Assembly: GCF_001982635.1 (NCBI RefSeq)
Contig: NZ_MKFI01000008.1
Coordinates: 362,035 to 426,034 of the forward strand
From: Bradyrhizobium mercantei
GTDB lineage: Bacteria; Pseudomonadota; Alphaproteobacteria; Rhizobiales; Xanthobacteraceae
Direction: 5' to 3'
DNA length: 64,000 nt
Shown here: positions 49,516 to 58,694 of the stretch, piece by piece
Numbering within the stretch: position 1 is the first letter of the stretch
Layout: each line of letters opens with the position of its first letter
Notes under the pieces: model-generated
What the model was told of the DNA's origin: nothing
The model's database searches: none
What the model saw: only the letters and a program-made list of their open reading frames with translations
Position numbers and translations under genes: made by a program

Positions 49516-51786
49516 TCAGCCGCCCAGCCCCATCACCACTTCCTCGATCTTGATCGGGAAATTCCGCACCCGGATGCCGGTGGCGTGGAAGACGGCGTTG
49601 GCGACGGCGCCGGCGCTGCCGGTGATGCCGATCTCGCCGACGCCCTTGATGCCGAGCGGGTTCACATGCGGGTCGTGCTCGTCGACCGTGATGACCTCCA
49701 TCGGCGGCACGTCGGCATTCACGGGCACATGATACTCGGCGAGGTTCGCATTGAGGATGCGACCGGACCGCTTGTCCATCACCGCCTCCTCATGCAGCGC
49801 GAACGAGAGGCCCCAGATCATGCCGCCGTAGAGCTGGCTCCGCACCATCAGTGGATTGATGATGCGGCCGGCCGCGAACGCGCCGACCAGCCGCGTGGCG
49901 CGGATCTGGCCGAGTTCCGGATCGACCTTCACTTCGGCGAAGACAGCGCCGTGCGCGTGCATCGCATATTGCGATTGCGCGGCAGGATCGGCCGCACCGG
50001 TGCCACTCGCCTCGACCTCGGCGACGCCGGCGCGCGCCAGGATCTCGGCATAGCTTTCGCTGCGCGCATCGTCGTCGCGGCGATGGAGCCGCCCGGCCCG
50101 CGCCACCACGCCGGCATTGCCGGCGCCGAACAGCGGCGAACGCTCGTCCGAGGTCGCAAGCTCGGCGAGCTTGGCGATCACCGCCGCGCCGGCATTGTGG
50201 ATCGCGGCGCCCACCGTTGCGGTATGCGCCGAGCCGCCGGCGATGCCCGCATCCGGCAGGTCGGACGTGCCGGACAGGAACGAGATCTGGTCGAGATCGA
50301 GCGCGAGCGCATCGGCCGAGATTTGCGTGAGCGCGGTCCAGGCGCCCTGCCCCATGTCGTGCGCGCCGCTCTCCATCACGCCGCGTCCGTCGGCACGGAT
50401 CACGGCGCGGGCATTGCCCTGGAACATCAGCGCCGGGAACGTCGCGGTGCCCATGCCCCAGCCGACCAGAAAGCCGTTCTCGTCGCGCATCTGCTTTGGC
50501 TGCAACGGACGCCCCGCCCAGCCGAAGCGTTCGGCCGCTTTGGCGTAGCACTGGCGCAGCGCCTTGGAGGAAAACGGCTTGCCGGTGGTCGGCTCGACCT
50601 CGGCATAGTTCTTCAGCCGGAACTCCAAGGGATCGATGCCGCAGGCGAACGCCGCCTCGTCGATCGCACTCTCCAGCGCGATCGATCCGGTGGCCTCGCC
50701 CGGCGCGCGCATGAACAGCGGCGTGCCGGTGTCGACGCGCACCGCCTGATGCGCGGTGCGGATCGCGGGGCTCGCATAGAGCGTGTGCGAAGCGTCGGCC
50801 GCCGGCTCGTAGAAATCGTCGAAGCTCGACGTCGTGATGCGCGCCTCATGCTCGAGCGCGGTCAACAGGCCGTCGTCACCGGTGCCGATCCGGATCCGCT
50901 GCCGGGTCGGCGGACGATGGCCGACCGGGCCGTACATCTGGCTCCGGCGCAGCACGAGCTTGACCGGACGCCCGACCAGCTTCGCCGCCATGACGCCGAG
51001 CACCTGCGGCCCGGAGACCAGCCCCTTGGAGCCGAAGCCGCCGCCGAGGAACGGGCTGTTGATGTGGATGTTTGCAGGCGGAATCCCGAACAGCCCGGCG
51101 ATCCGCATCTGCGCCATCGCCATCCCCTGGCTCGGCGTGTCGATGAACAGGCGGTCGCCGTCCCACACCGCGACGATCGCATGCGGCTCCATCGCGTTGT
51201 GATACTGCGCCGGCGTCTCGTAGGTGGCGTCGATCCGTTTCGACGCCGCGGCAAGGCCGGCATCGATATCGCCGTGGCGGACTTCGGCGGGATGGCCGAT
51301 CCCGACCGCCGGTGGCACATAGGTCTCGCCGGCATCCAGACCGACGCGCGCGATCTCGACCTGGTAGCGCGGCGACAGCAGCGCCGCGCCTTCGGTGGCG
51401 GCCTCCAGCGTCTCGGCGATCACGACCGCGATCGCCTGGTTGGCGTAGCGCACCTCGTCGCTCTGCAACAGCTCCATGCGGAAGGCGAACGGATTGCCCT
51501 TGGCGTCAGGATCTTCCGCCAGCTCCGGCTTGTGCGCCGGGGTCATCACATCGATCACGCCGGGGTGGCGCTTGGCGGCGTCGACGCAGAGCGCGGTGAC
51601 GCGGCCGCGCGCGATGCAACTGGTCGCGATCACGGCATAGACCATGCCGGGCGGGTGGTTGTCGGCGGCATAGCGCGCCTTGCCGGTCACTTTCAGCGCG
51701 CCGTCGGTGCGCCTCAGCGGCTGGCCGATGTTCGAGCCATGCCTGAGATGGGCGGGGTCGCGGGTCAGATTGAGTTCAACCGTCAT
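49516..51786 (-). CDS. Molybdenum hydroxylase, Moco-binding subunit (PaoC/XdhB-like)
   Basis: A 756-residue catalytic subunit of the xanthine-oxidase family, which hydroxylates aldehydes or N-heterocycles with water as oxygen source. The active-site base is Glu718 in GVGEIGITG. The start of the protein (IGQPLRRTDGALKVTGKARYAAD) and the GGGFGSKG motif in the middle are typical. It is the third gene of a leftward operon after the [2Fe-2S] and FAD subunits, 3 bp after the FAD gene. Confidence 0.93.
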   Translation of the reverse strand: MTVELNLTRDPAHLRHGSNIGQPLRRTDGALKVTGKARYAADNHPPGMVYAVIATSCIARGRVTALCVDAAKRHPGVIDVMTPAHKPELAEDPDAKGNPFAFRMELLQSDEVRYANQAIAVVIAETLEAATEGAALLSPRYQVEIARVGLDAGETYVPPAVGIGHPAEVRHGDIDAGLAAASKRIDATYETPAQYHNAMEPHAIVAVWDGDRLFIDTPSQGMAMAQMRIAGLFGIPPANIHINSPFLGGGFGSKGLVSGPQVLGVMAAKLVGRPVKLVLRRSQMYGPVGHRPPTRQRIRIGTGDDGLLTALEHEARITTSSFDDFYEPAADASHTLYASPAIRTAHQAVRVDTGTPLFMRAPGEATGSIALESAIDEAAFACGIDPLEFRLKNYAEVEPTTGKPFSSKALRQCYAKAAERFGWAGRPLQPKQMRDENGFLVGWGMGTATFPALMFQGNARAVIRADGRGVMESGAHDMGQGAWTALTQISADALALDLDQISFLSGTSDLPDAGIAGGSAHTATVGAAIHNAGAAVIAKLAELATSDERSPLFGAGNAGVVARAGRLHRRDDDARSESYAEILARAGVAEVEASGTGAADPAAQSQYAMHAHGAVFAEVKVDPELGQIRATRLVGAFAAGRIINPLMVRSQLYGGMIWGLSFALHEEAVMDKRSGRILNANLAEYHVPVNADVPPMEVITVDEHDPHVNPLGIKGVGEIGITGSAGAVANAVFHATGIRVRNFPIKIEEVVMGLGG

Positions 51787-51789
51787 GCG

Positions 51790-52832
51790 TTACGCTCCTG
51801 CAACGGATGAGAAGGGAGAGCCGGGCAGCGCCGGAATCCGGTCCGGCGTGCCTGCGGCGGCAAGGGTGAGCGCGCGCACGACGATGCGCTGCGCGAGCTC
51901 GATCTTGAAGGCGTTGTCGCCGGACGGCTTTGCGTCCGCGAGCGCGGCGCGCGCCGCCTCGCGATAAACAGCCGCATCAGGCGCGGCGCCGGCCAGCACC
52001 TGCTCGGCCCCGCGCGCGCGCCACGGTTTTGCGGCGACGCCGCCGAGGGCGAGCCGCGCCTCGCGGATCTTGCCGTCCTCGATGCGCAAGGCCGCGGCGG
52101 CCGAAACCACGGCGAAGGCATAGGACGTGCGTTCGCGGACCTTGATGTAGCGGGAATGCCCGGCGAAGTTTTTCGCCTCAGTCGGCAGACGCAGCGCGAC
52201 GATCAAATCGCCGCGCTCCAGCGCGGTCTCGCGCTCCGGCGTCTCGCCGGGCAGCCGATGCAGCGCCTCGAGCGGCAGCTCGCGCCGGCCGCCTTTGCCC
52301 TCGATCTCGACGACGGCATCGAGCCCGACCAGCGGTACGCAGAAATCCGACGGATGGGTCGCGATGCAGCCTTCGCTCCAGCCGAGCACCGCGTGCAGCC
52401 GGTTCTCGCCCTTCAGCGCGTCGCAGCCGGCGCCCGGCCAACGCCGGTTGCAGGCGCTGCCGGCGTCGTAGAAATAGGCGCAGCGCGTCCGCTGCATCAA
52501 ATTGCCGCCGACGGTCGCGGCATTGCGCAGCTGCGCGGAAGCGCCCGACAGCAGCGCTTCGGCGATCGCCGGATAGTTGCGCGCGAAGTCCGCGTCATGC
52601 GCGAGATCGGCATTGCGCACCAGCGCACCGATGCGCAAGCCGCCGTCGGCGAGATGCTCGATGCGATCGAGCCCGGGCAGACGGGTGACGTCGACGAGAC
52701 GGCTCGGCCGGCTGACGCCGCCCTTCATCAGGTCGAGCAGGTTGGTGCCGGAGGCGAGATAGGTTGCGCCCTTTTCGGAAGCCTCCGCGATCGCGTCCGC
52801 GACGCTGGCCGGCCTGACATAATCGAAATTCA

Positions 52833-52836
<4 letters not shown>
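51790..52836 (-). CDS. Molybdenum hydroxylase, FAD subunit with candidate [4Fe-4S] site (PaoB-like)
   Basis: A 348-residue FAD-binding subunit (AtoxSG-like FAD loop YLASGTNLLDLM near 26-37, TVGGNLMQRTRC). Four cysteines at 119, 129, 138 and 157 (RCAYF, ACNRR, AGCDAL, EGCIATHPSD) occupy the region that binds an extra [4Fe-4S] cluster in E. coli PaoB; ordinary xanthine dehydrogenase FAD subunits lack it. It overlaps the [2Fe-2S] gene by 4 bp, indicating coupling. Confidence 0.92.
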
Positions 52837-53339
<503 letters not shown>

Positions 53340-53446
53340 GCAGGGCTCCGATCCGTGTATGGTCGGGTTGAATCGAGGCAACACGAACCCGTGGCCGCCG
53401 ATCCATGATCGGCGCGCCTTGTCAGGCCCGGTGCTGGTCGCCATAT

Positions 53447-53463
53447 ACGGAGGCATCCTCCGT
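53447..53463. promoter_or_regulatory. Perfect 17-bp palindrome, candidate TetR operator
   Basis: ACGGAGGCATCCTCCGT: 7-bp arms pair exactly around CAT. It lies 28 bp before the TetR start and 107 bp before the [2Fe-2S] gene start. The flanks ATAT...TTTACA are AT-rich. It is placed to block the regulator's own promoter and possibly the hydroxylase promoter. Confidence 0.7.
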
Positions 53464-53491
53464 TTACAAGGGAGGGGGAAAAGAAAAAGGA

Positions 53492-54133
53492 ATGGCCGGC
53501 TCATCACCAGAAATTGTCCGCAAGCCGCGCGCCGATGCCGTGCGCAATCGCGAGCGCGTGCTGGAAGCGGCCAAGGCCGTGTTCTCGGCCGGCGGCAGCG
53601 AGGCGAGCCTGGAGGCCGTCGCGCGCCATGCCGGCGTCGGCATCGGCACGCTGTACCGGCACTTCCCGACCCGCGAGGCGCTGTATGAGGCGGTCTATCG
53701 CCGCGAGGTCGAGCAGCTCGGCGACCTTGCCGAGCAGTTGCAGAACGCGCCCGAGCCGGTCGAGGCGCTGCGGCGCTGGCTGCGCGCCAATGTCGAATTC
53801 GTCGCCACCAAGAAAGGCATGGTCGCAGCACTCGCGCTGGTCGCGCACGGCTCGACCGAGCTGCACGCCTATTCGTTCGACCGCCTGACCAGGGCGATCG
53901 GCACCCTGCTCGCGCGCGCGGTTGCCGCCGGCGCGATCCGCGACGACATCAGCGCCGAGGACGTGCTGCGCGCGCTGATCGGCATGTGCTACATGCACGA
54001 CCAGCCGGGCTGGCAGACCACCGCGCTGCGGCTGCTCGACGTGTTCGTCGATGGCTTGCGCGTACAGCCGGCAGTCGCGATCTCAACAGCGAAGCCCGCG
54101 AAGCCGAAGGCCGGCCAAAAGCGGCCACGTTGA
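53492..54133 (+). CDS. TetR-family transcriptional regulator
   Basis: A 213-residue regulator with an N-terminal HTH (about 20-65, GSEASLEAVARHAGVGIGTLYRHFP) and a helical ligand-binding domain, followed by a basic tail rich in Lys/Pro (190-213). The ATG at 53492 follows GGGAGGGGG; upstream in-frame codons are rejected. It diverges from the molybdenum hydroxylase operon and probably represses it in response to the substrate. Confidence 0.92.
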   Translation: MAGSSPEIVRKPRADAVRNRERVLEAAKAVFSAGGSEASLEAVARHAGVGIGTLYRHFPTREALYEAVYRREVEQLGDLAEQLQNAPEPVEALRRWLRANVEFVATKKGMVAALALVAHGSTELHAYSFDRLTRAIGTLLARAVAAGAIRDDISAEDVLRALIGMCYMHDQPGWQTTALRLLDVFVDGLRVQPAVAISTAKPAKPKAGQKRPR

Positions 54134-54143
54134 CCGCACCTAC

Positions 54144-54214
54144 CGTAGCCCGCATGAGCGAAGCGACATGCGGGACGAGCCGCCCCGGATATCGCTCCGC
54201 TCATCCGGGCTACG
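54144..54214. repeat. Imperfect inverted repeat, GTAGCCCG(G/C)ATGAGCG family
   Basis: The left arm GTAGCCCGCATGAGCGAAGC plus ACATGCGGG (54145-54174) matches the reverse complement of CCCGGATATCGCTCCGCTCA plus TCCGGGCTACG (54184-54214) with a few changes. It begins 12 bp after the TetR stop and may end its transcript. Confidence 0.75.
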
Positions 54215-54253
54215 CTTGCTGCAGGCGCGGCCGCAACGGCCGTGCCACGCCAC

Positions 54254-54439
54254 CTAGGGGCGGCCGGTGCGCGGCGAGAGCCACGTCATGATGATGGCAT
54301 GCGGCGTTCGCCGGCTGCGCGGCAGGCGGTGCCGCTGCAGCGCGGCCGTTGCAAACGCCGCCGCCTGTTCGCTGGATTGCCGCTTCTCGCGCGCCAGTGT
54401 CATCCACTCGCGAATAACCGCGCGCCGCACCTTGGACAT
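54254..54439 (-). CDS. Small basic hypothetical protein
   Basis: A 61-residue arginine-rich helical protein (VRRAVIREWMTLAREKRQ). I do not recognise a family. It lies 36 bp after a 147-residue hypothetical gene on the same strand, so they may be co-transcribed. The composition is partly that expected of a shadow frame, so confidence is moderate. Confidence 0.5.
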   Translation of the reverse strand: MSKVRRAVIREWMTLAREKRQSSEQAAAFATAALQRHRLPRSRRTPHAIIMTWLSPRTGRP

Positions 54440-54475
54440 GCCGATGATCCTTTACCCGAAAGGCGATGTTTCGCG

Positions 54476-54919
54476 TCAGGCCGCCAGCCGCAGCGGATGG
54501 GCCTGCGACCTTCTTGCCGACAGCGCGCAGCCGCATTGATGCACGATGCCCTGCTCCACGACGAAGCCGCGCCGCTCCAGCGATGCGCGCAGGCTCTGGT
54601 TGGCCACGGCCTTCTGCGCATCGACCCACACCACCAGCACCGCGCGGGCGCTGAGGAAATTCGTCAGCCAGTCCAGCGTCGGCTCGAGCGCGTGAAGCGT
54701 GCGCCGCCGCCAATCGACCAGCGCGGCATCATACTGGGCGGCGGGGCGACCGCAGTTTCCGGTCGCCGCAGCCCGCAAATAGCCGCGCCGGTGCAATTCG
54801 AACATCAATTCGATGCTTTTCGAGCCAGCCACGACGATGCGCTGCTGCGTCGAGCATCCGGCCAGCGCGATCATCGGCTCAATGATCCTGTCGGCGGCGG
54901 GCAATTGAAGCGAAGTCAT
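54476..54919 (-). CDS. Hypothetical protein
   Basis: A 147-residue soluble protein. The N-terminus contains a segment IALAGCSTQQRIVVAGSKSIELMFELHRRGY that looks like a nucleotide- or SAM-binding alpha/beta unit (FxRxGY-type), and LVDWRRRTLHALEPTLDWL follows. A C-terminal CGCALSARRSQAHPLRL tail is basic. No known family is recognised. A 61-residue gene follows. Confidence 0.65.
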   Translation of the reverse strand: MTSLQLPAADRIIEPMIALAGCSTQQRIVVAGSKSIELMFELHRRGYLRAAATGNCGRPAAQYDAALVDWRRRTLHALEPTLDWLTNFLSARAVLVVWVDAQKAVANQSLRASLERRGFVVEQGIVHQCGCALSARRSQAHPLRLAA

Positions 54920-55538
54920 GATGTCACCTGTTCTGGTTCGCTCTCGCGGGTTTGGCCGAGCCCAGGCCAGCCACTCGCGACGCGGGAGCCTTCGAGAGCA
55001 ATATCTTCAGGAGGGGATATGAATTCGAGAGCGATGCCCGCCGCGCGGCATATGCGCCGCATAGGGGCCAATCGGATAGGTCGGCGGCCGGTGGCCAGGC
55101 GTACCGCAAGGAGAAGGCCGCGCAAATGTGCCGAGACGCACAGATGGTTGGACCGGCGTCGGGCTAGATCGCGGCATTGCCAATGCCAATCGATACTTGC
55201 GATTCAGGCCGGCCATCGCGCCGGGCTTTTCGTTGCTCCATCACGCAGCTGGCGGAACTGCACGGATATATCGTAATAAGATATATTGTGCGCCAAGCAC
55301 ACGTTTGGCGTCTCCCGAACAGCGACAATTGAACGAAGGTCGAATGGGTCATCCGATGTTTCCATTCGCGTCGTCCAAAAGAACGATTATGCTGGCAAAA
55401 ACAGGTAGACGCGGGGGACAACTCCGCGATCTGCCGATTGGCCATGGCGAGGAAAACGCGCGTTCGCGCTCGAGCTTTCGAGGACGACTCCCGGCATTCG
55501 GGAAAAGATGCGCCTGCCGTTCATTTGGATTTGCAGAA
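54920..55538. promoter_or_regulatory. 619-bp region before the RND pump gene
   Basis: No convincing gene. An AT-rich island at 55262-55290 (GATATATCGTAATAAGATAT) precedes an inverted repeat CGCCAA-N8-TTGGCG (55291-55310), a likely promoter and operator. The pump frame stays open back to 55128, but the added residues are unlike any RND N-terminus. An untranslated leader of roughly 230 nt is implied if the promoter is at the AT-rich island. Confidence 0.5.
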
Positions 55539-58500
55539 ATGAACGAGAGCATCTCATCTCCGTTTATCCGCTACCCGATCGGCACCTCGCTGCTGATGGC
55601 CGGCATATTGTTCGTCGGCATGGTCGCCTATCCGCTACTCCCGGTCGCGCCACTGCCGCAGGTCGACTTTCCGACCATCCAGATTTCCGCAAGCCTGCCG
55701 GGCGCCAGCCCCGAAACCATGGCCTCCTCGGTCGCGCAGCCGCTGGAGCGGCAATTCGCGCAGATTCCCGGCATCGCCCAGATGACCTCGACGAGCTCGC
55801 TCGGGTCGACCGCGGTCACCATCCAGTTCGATCTGAACCGCAACATCGACGGCGCCGCCAACGATGTCCAGGCGGCGATCAATGCCGCAGGCGGCCAGTT
55901 GCCGAAGAACCTGCCGTCGCCGCCGACCTATCGCAAGGTCAACCCGGCGGACTCGCCCGTCCTCATCTTGTCGGCGACCTCGGACACGCTGCCGCTGATC
56001 AAGGTGAGCGATGCGGTCGACGCCCAGCTCGGGCAGCAGATCAGTCAGATCTCGGGCGTCGCCCAGGTGTTCATCGGCGGGCAGCAGAAGCCCGCCATTC
56101 GCGTGCAGGTCGATCCCGCCAAGCTGGTCGCCAAGGGGCTGTCGCTGGAAGACATCCGCAGCCAGATCGCCATCACGACGACGGACAGCCCGAAGGGCAA
56201 CATCGACGGCGCCAGCCGCGCCTACACGATCTACGCCAACGATCAGCTGCTGGATGCCAAGGACTGGAATGACGTCATCGTCGCCTATCGCAACGGCGGC
56301 CCGTTGCGGATCCGCGACATCGGCCGGGCCGTCGCCGCGCCGGAAGACATGAAGCAGGCCGCGTGGGCGGATGGCCAACGCGGCGTGTTCCTCGTCATCT
56401 TCAAGCAACCCGGCGCCAATGTCATCGGCACGGTCGATCGGATCAAGGAGCAACTTCCGAGACTCATTGCCGCCATCCCGCCTGCCGTCAAGATCAAGAT
56501 CATCAGCGACCGGACACTGACCATCCGCGCCGCGGTCGAGGACGTGCAGATCACCCTGCTGATCACCATCGTTCTGGTCGTCATGGTGATCTTCGTCTTC
56601 CTGCGCAGCTTCTGGGCCACGGTGATTCCGGCCGTCACCGTGCCGCTCGCGCTGCTCGGCGCCTGCGCGCTGATGTGGGTATTCGGCTATACGCTCGACA
56701 ATTTGTCGCTGATGGCGCTGACGATTGCGGTCGGCTTCGTGGTCGACGATGCCATCGTCATGCTGGAAAACATCACGCGATATGTCGAACAGGGTCAGCG
56801 GCCGCTCGCGGCGGCACTGCAAGGCGCCGGCGAGATCGGATTTACCATCCTGTCGATCAGCATCTCACTGGTCGCGGTGCTGATCCCGCTGCTCCTGATG
56901 GGCGGCGTGATCGGCCGGCTGTTCCGCGAGTTCGCGGTGACGCTCGCCATGGCGATCTTCGTCTCGCTGGTGGTGTCGCTGACGCTGACGCCGATGATGG
57001 CATCGCGCTTCCTGCGCGCGCATGCCGAGACCAGGCACGGCCGGCTCTACCAATGGAGCGAAGCGGCATTCGATCGGATGCTGCATGGCTATGAGCGCGG
57101 CCTTGATCTGGCGCTGAGCTGGAGCCGCACCACGCTATGCATCTTCTTCACGACGGTGGCGCTGTCGGTCTACCTGTTCGTGATCATTCCCAAGGGCTTC
57201 TTCCCGCAACAGGATAACGGCTTCCTGATCGCCGTGTCGCAGATGGCGCAAGATATCTCGTTTGCCGACATGAAGCGGCATCAGGAGGAGCTCAGCAGCA
57301 TCGTCCGGGCTGATCCCGCGGTCGAAAGCATGGCCGAGTTCATCGGCGGCGGCGGTACCGCGCTCAATTCGGGTCGCATGTACATCACGCTCAAGCCGCG
57401 CGAGGAGCGCGACGTGAGCGCGCAGCAGATCATCGAACGGTTGCGGCCCAAGCTCGAGGCCGTCGAGGGTGCGCGCCTGTACATGCAGGCCTCCCAGGAC
57501 GTCCGGCTCGGCGGCCGCGCCACGCGGACGCAGTTCGAATACACGCTGCAGGATGCCAACCTCGCCGAGCTGAACGAATGGGCGCCGAAGATCCTGGCCA
57601 AGATGAAGACGCTGAGCGAATTGCGCGACGTTGCAACCGACCAGCAGACCGAGGGAACCACGCTGACGATGACCATCGATCGCGACACCGCGTCGCGCTT
57701 CGGCATCCAGCCGCAACTGATCGACGACACGCTGTACGACGCGTTCGGCCAGCGCCAGGTGACCCAGTACTTCACCCAGCTCAACAGCTATCACGTTATC
57801 CTGGAGATCCTTCCCGAATTGCAGGGCAAGCTCGACACGCTCAACAAGATCTACATCAGGTCACCGACGACGGGCGACGAAGTGCCGCTGTCGGTGTTCG
57901 CCAAGTGGACGACGATTCCGGTTCGCCCGCTCGCGATCGCCCACCAGGGGCAGTTTCCGGCGACCACGATCAGCTTCAACCTCGCGCAAGGCGTGGCGCT
58001 CGGCCAGGCTACCGATGCCATTCAGGACGCCGTTGCCAATCTCGGCGCTCCAGCCACGCTCAGCTCGAGCTTCCAGGGCACCGCGCAGGCCTTCCAGCAA
58101 TCACTGAGCACAGTGCCGCTCTTGATCCTGGCCGCGCTGGTCGTGGTCTATCTGATCCTCGGCGTGCTCTATGAAAGCTACATCCATCCGCTCACGATCC
58201 TGTCCACGCTGCCGTCCGCTGGCGTCGGGGCGCTGGCGATCCTGATGGCGTTCGGGTTCGATTTCAGCCTGATCGCGCTGATCGGCATCATCCTCCTGAT
58301 CGGGATCGTGAAGAAGAACGGCATCATGATGGTCGACTTCGCGATCGCCGCCGAACGCGAGGAGCATCTGTCGCCGCGTGAATCGATCCGGAAGGCGGCC
58401 ATCCTGCGTTTCCGCCCGATCATGATGACGACGATGGCGGCCCTTCTCGGCGGCGTCCCGCTGATGCTGGGCACCGGAACCGGATCGGAAATCCGCCAGC

Positions 58501-58670
58501 CGCTCGGCTATGCGATGGTCGGCGGCCTGATCGTGAGCCAGGCACTCACGCTGTTCACGACGCCGGTCGTCTATCTCTATCTCGACCGGCTCTCGAACGC
58601 GCTGTCGAGCTGGACGGCGACGAAGCGGGACGACGATGCCGAACCGCCGGTGAAGAACGCCGCCGAATGA
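55539..58670 (+). CDS. RND multidrug efflux permease (MdtB/MdtC-like, HAE1)
   Basis: A 1043-residue inner-membrane pump using proton flow to expel drugs or other small molecules. The N-terminus SSPFIRYPIGTSLLMAGILF, the proton-relay aspartates in VGFVVDDAIVMLENI (helix 4) and the helix-10 lysine in GIVKKNGIMMVDFA are intact. Two large periplasmic loops lie at about 35-330 and 550-850. Length and sequence suit the MdtB/C branch. No membrane-fusion or outer-membrane partner gene is in the window; it is transcribed alone and convergent with the DadA-like gene. Confidence 0.93.
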   Translation: MNESISSPFIRYPIGTSLLMAGILFVGMVAYPLLPVAPLPQVDFPTIQISASLPGASPETMASSVAQPLERQFAQIPGIAQMTSTSSLGSTAVTIQFDLNRNIDGAANDVQAAINAAGGQLPKNLPSPPTYRKVNPADSPVLILSATSDTLPLIKVSDAVDAQLGQQISQISGVAQVFIGGQQKPAIRVQVDPAKLVAKGLSLEDIRSQIAITTTDSPKGNIDGASRAYTIYANDQLLDAKDWNDVIVAYRNGGPLRIRDIGRAVAAPEDMKQAAWADGQRGVFLVIFKQPGANVIGTVDRIKEQLPRLIAAIPPAVKIKIISDRTLTIRAAVEDVQITLLITIVLVVMVIFVFLRSFWATVIPAVTVPLALLGACALMWVFGYTLDNLSLMALTIAVGFVVDDAIVMLENITRYVEQGQRPLAAALQGAGEIGFTILSISISLVAVLIPLLLMGGVIGRLFREFAVTLAMAIFVSLVVSLTLTPMMASRFLRAHAETRHGRLYQWSEAAFDRMLHGYERGLDLALSWSRTTLCIFFTTVALSVYLFVIIPKGFFPQQDNGFLIAVSQMAQDISFADMKRHQEELSSIVRADPAVESMAEFIGGGGTALNSGRMYITLKPREERDVSAQQIIERLRPKLEAVEGARLYMQASQDVRLGGRATRTQFEYTLQDANLAELNEWAPKILAKMKTLSELRDVATDQQTEGTTLTMTIDRDTASRFGIQPQLIDDTLYDAFGQRQVTQYFTQLNSYHVILEILPELQGKLDTLNKIYIRSPTTGDEVPLSVFAKWTTIPVRPLAIAHQGQFPATTISFNLAQGVALGQATDAIQDAVANLGAPATLSSSFQGTAQAFQQSLSTVPLLILAALVVVYLILGVLYESYIHPLTILSTLPSAGVGALAILMAFGFDFSLIALIGIILLIGIVKKNGIMMVDFAIAAEREEHLSPRESIRKAAILRFRPIMMTTMAALLGGVPLMLGTGTGSEIRQPLGYAMVGGLIVSQALTLFTTPVVYLYLDRLSNALSSWTATKRDDDAEPPVKNAAE

Positions 58671-58694
58671 GAGTTCGTGTCCGGCGGCGCGGCC

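Noticed and set aside
55128..55538. N-terminal extension of the RND pump frame
   Set aside because: The extra 137 residues resemble no RND N-terminus and contain the AT-rich promoter-like island. The ATG at 55539 begins the standard sequence.
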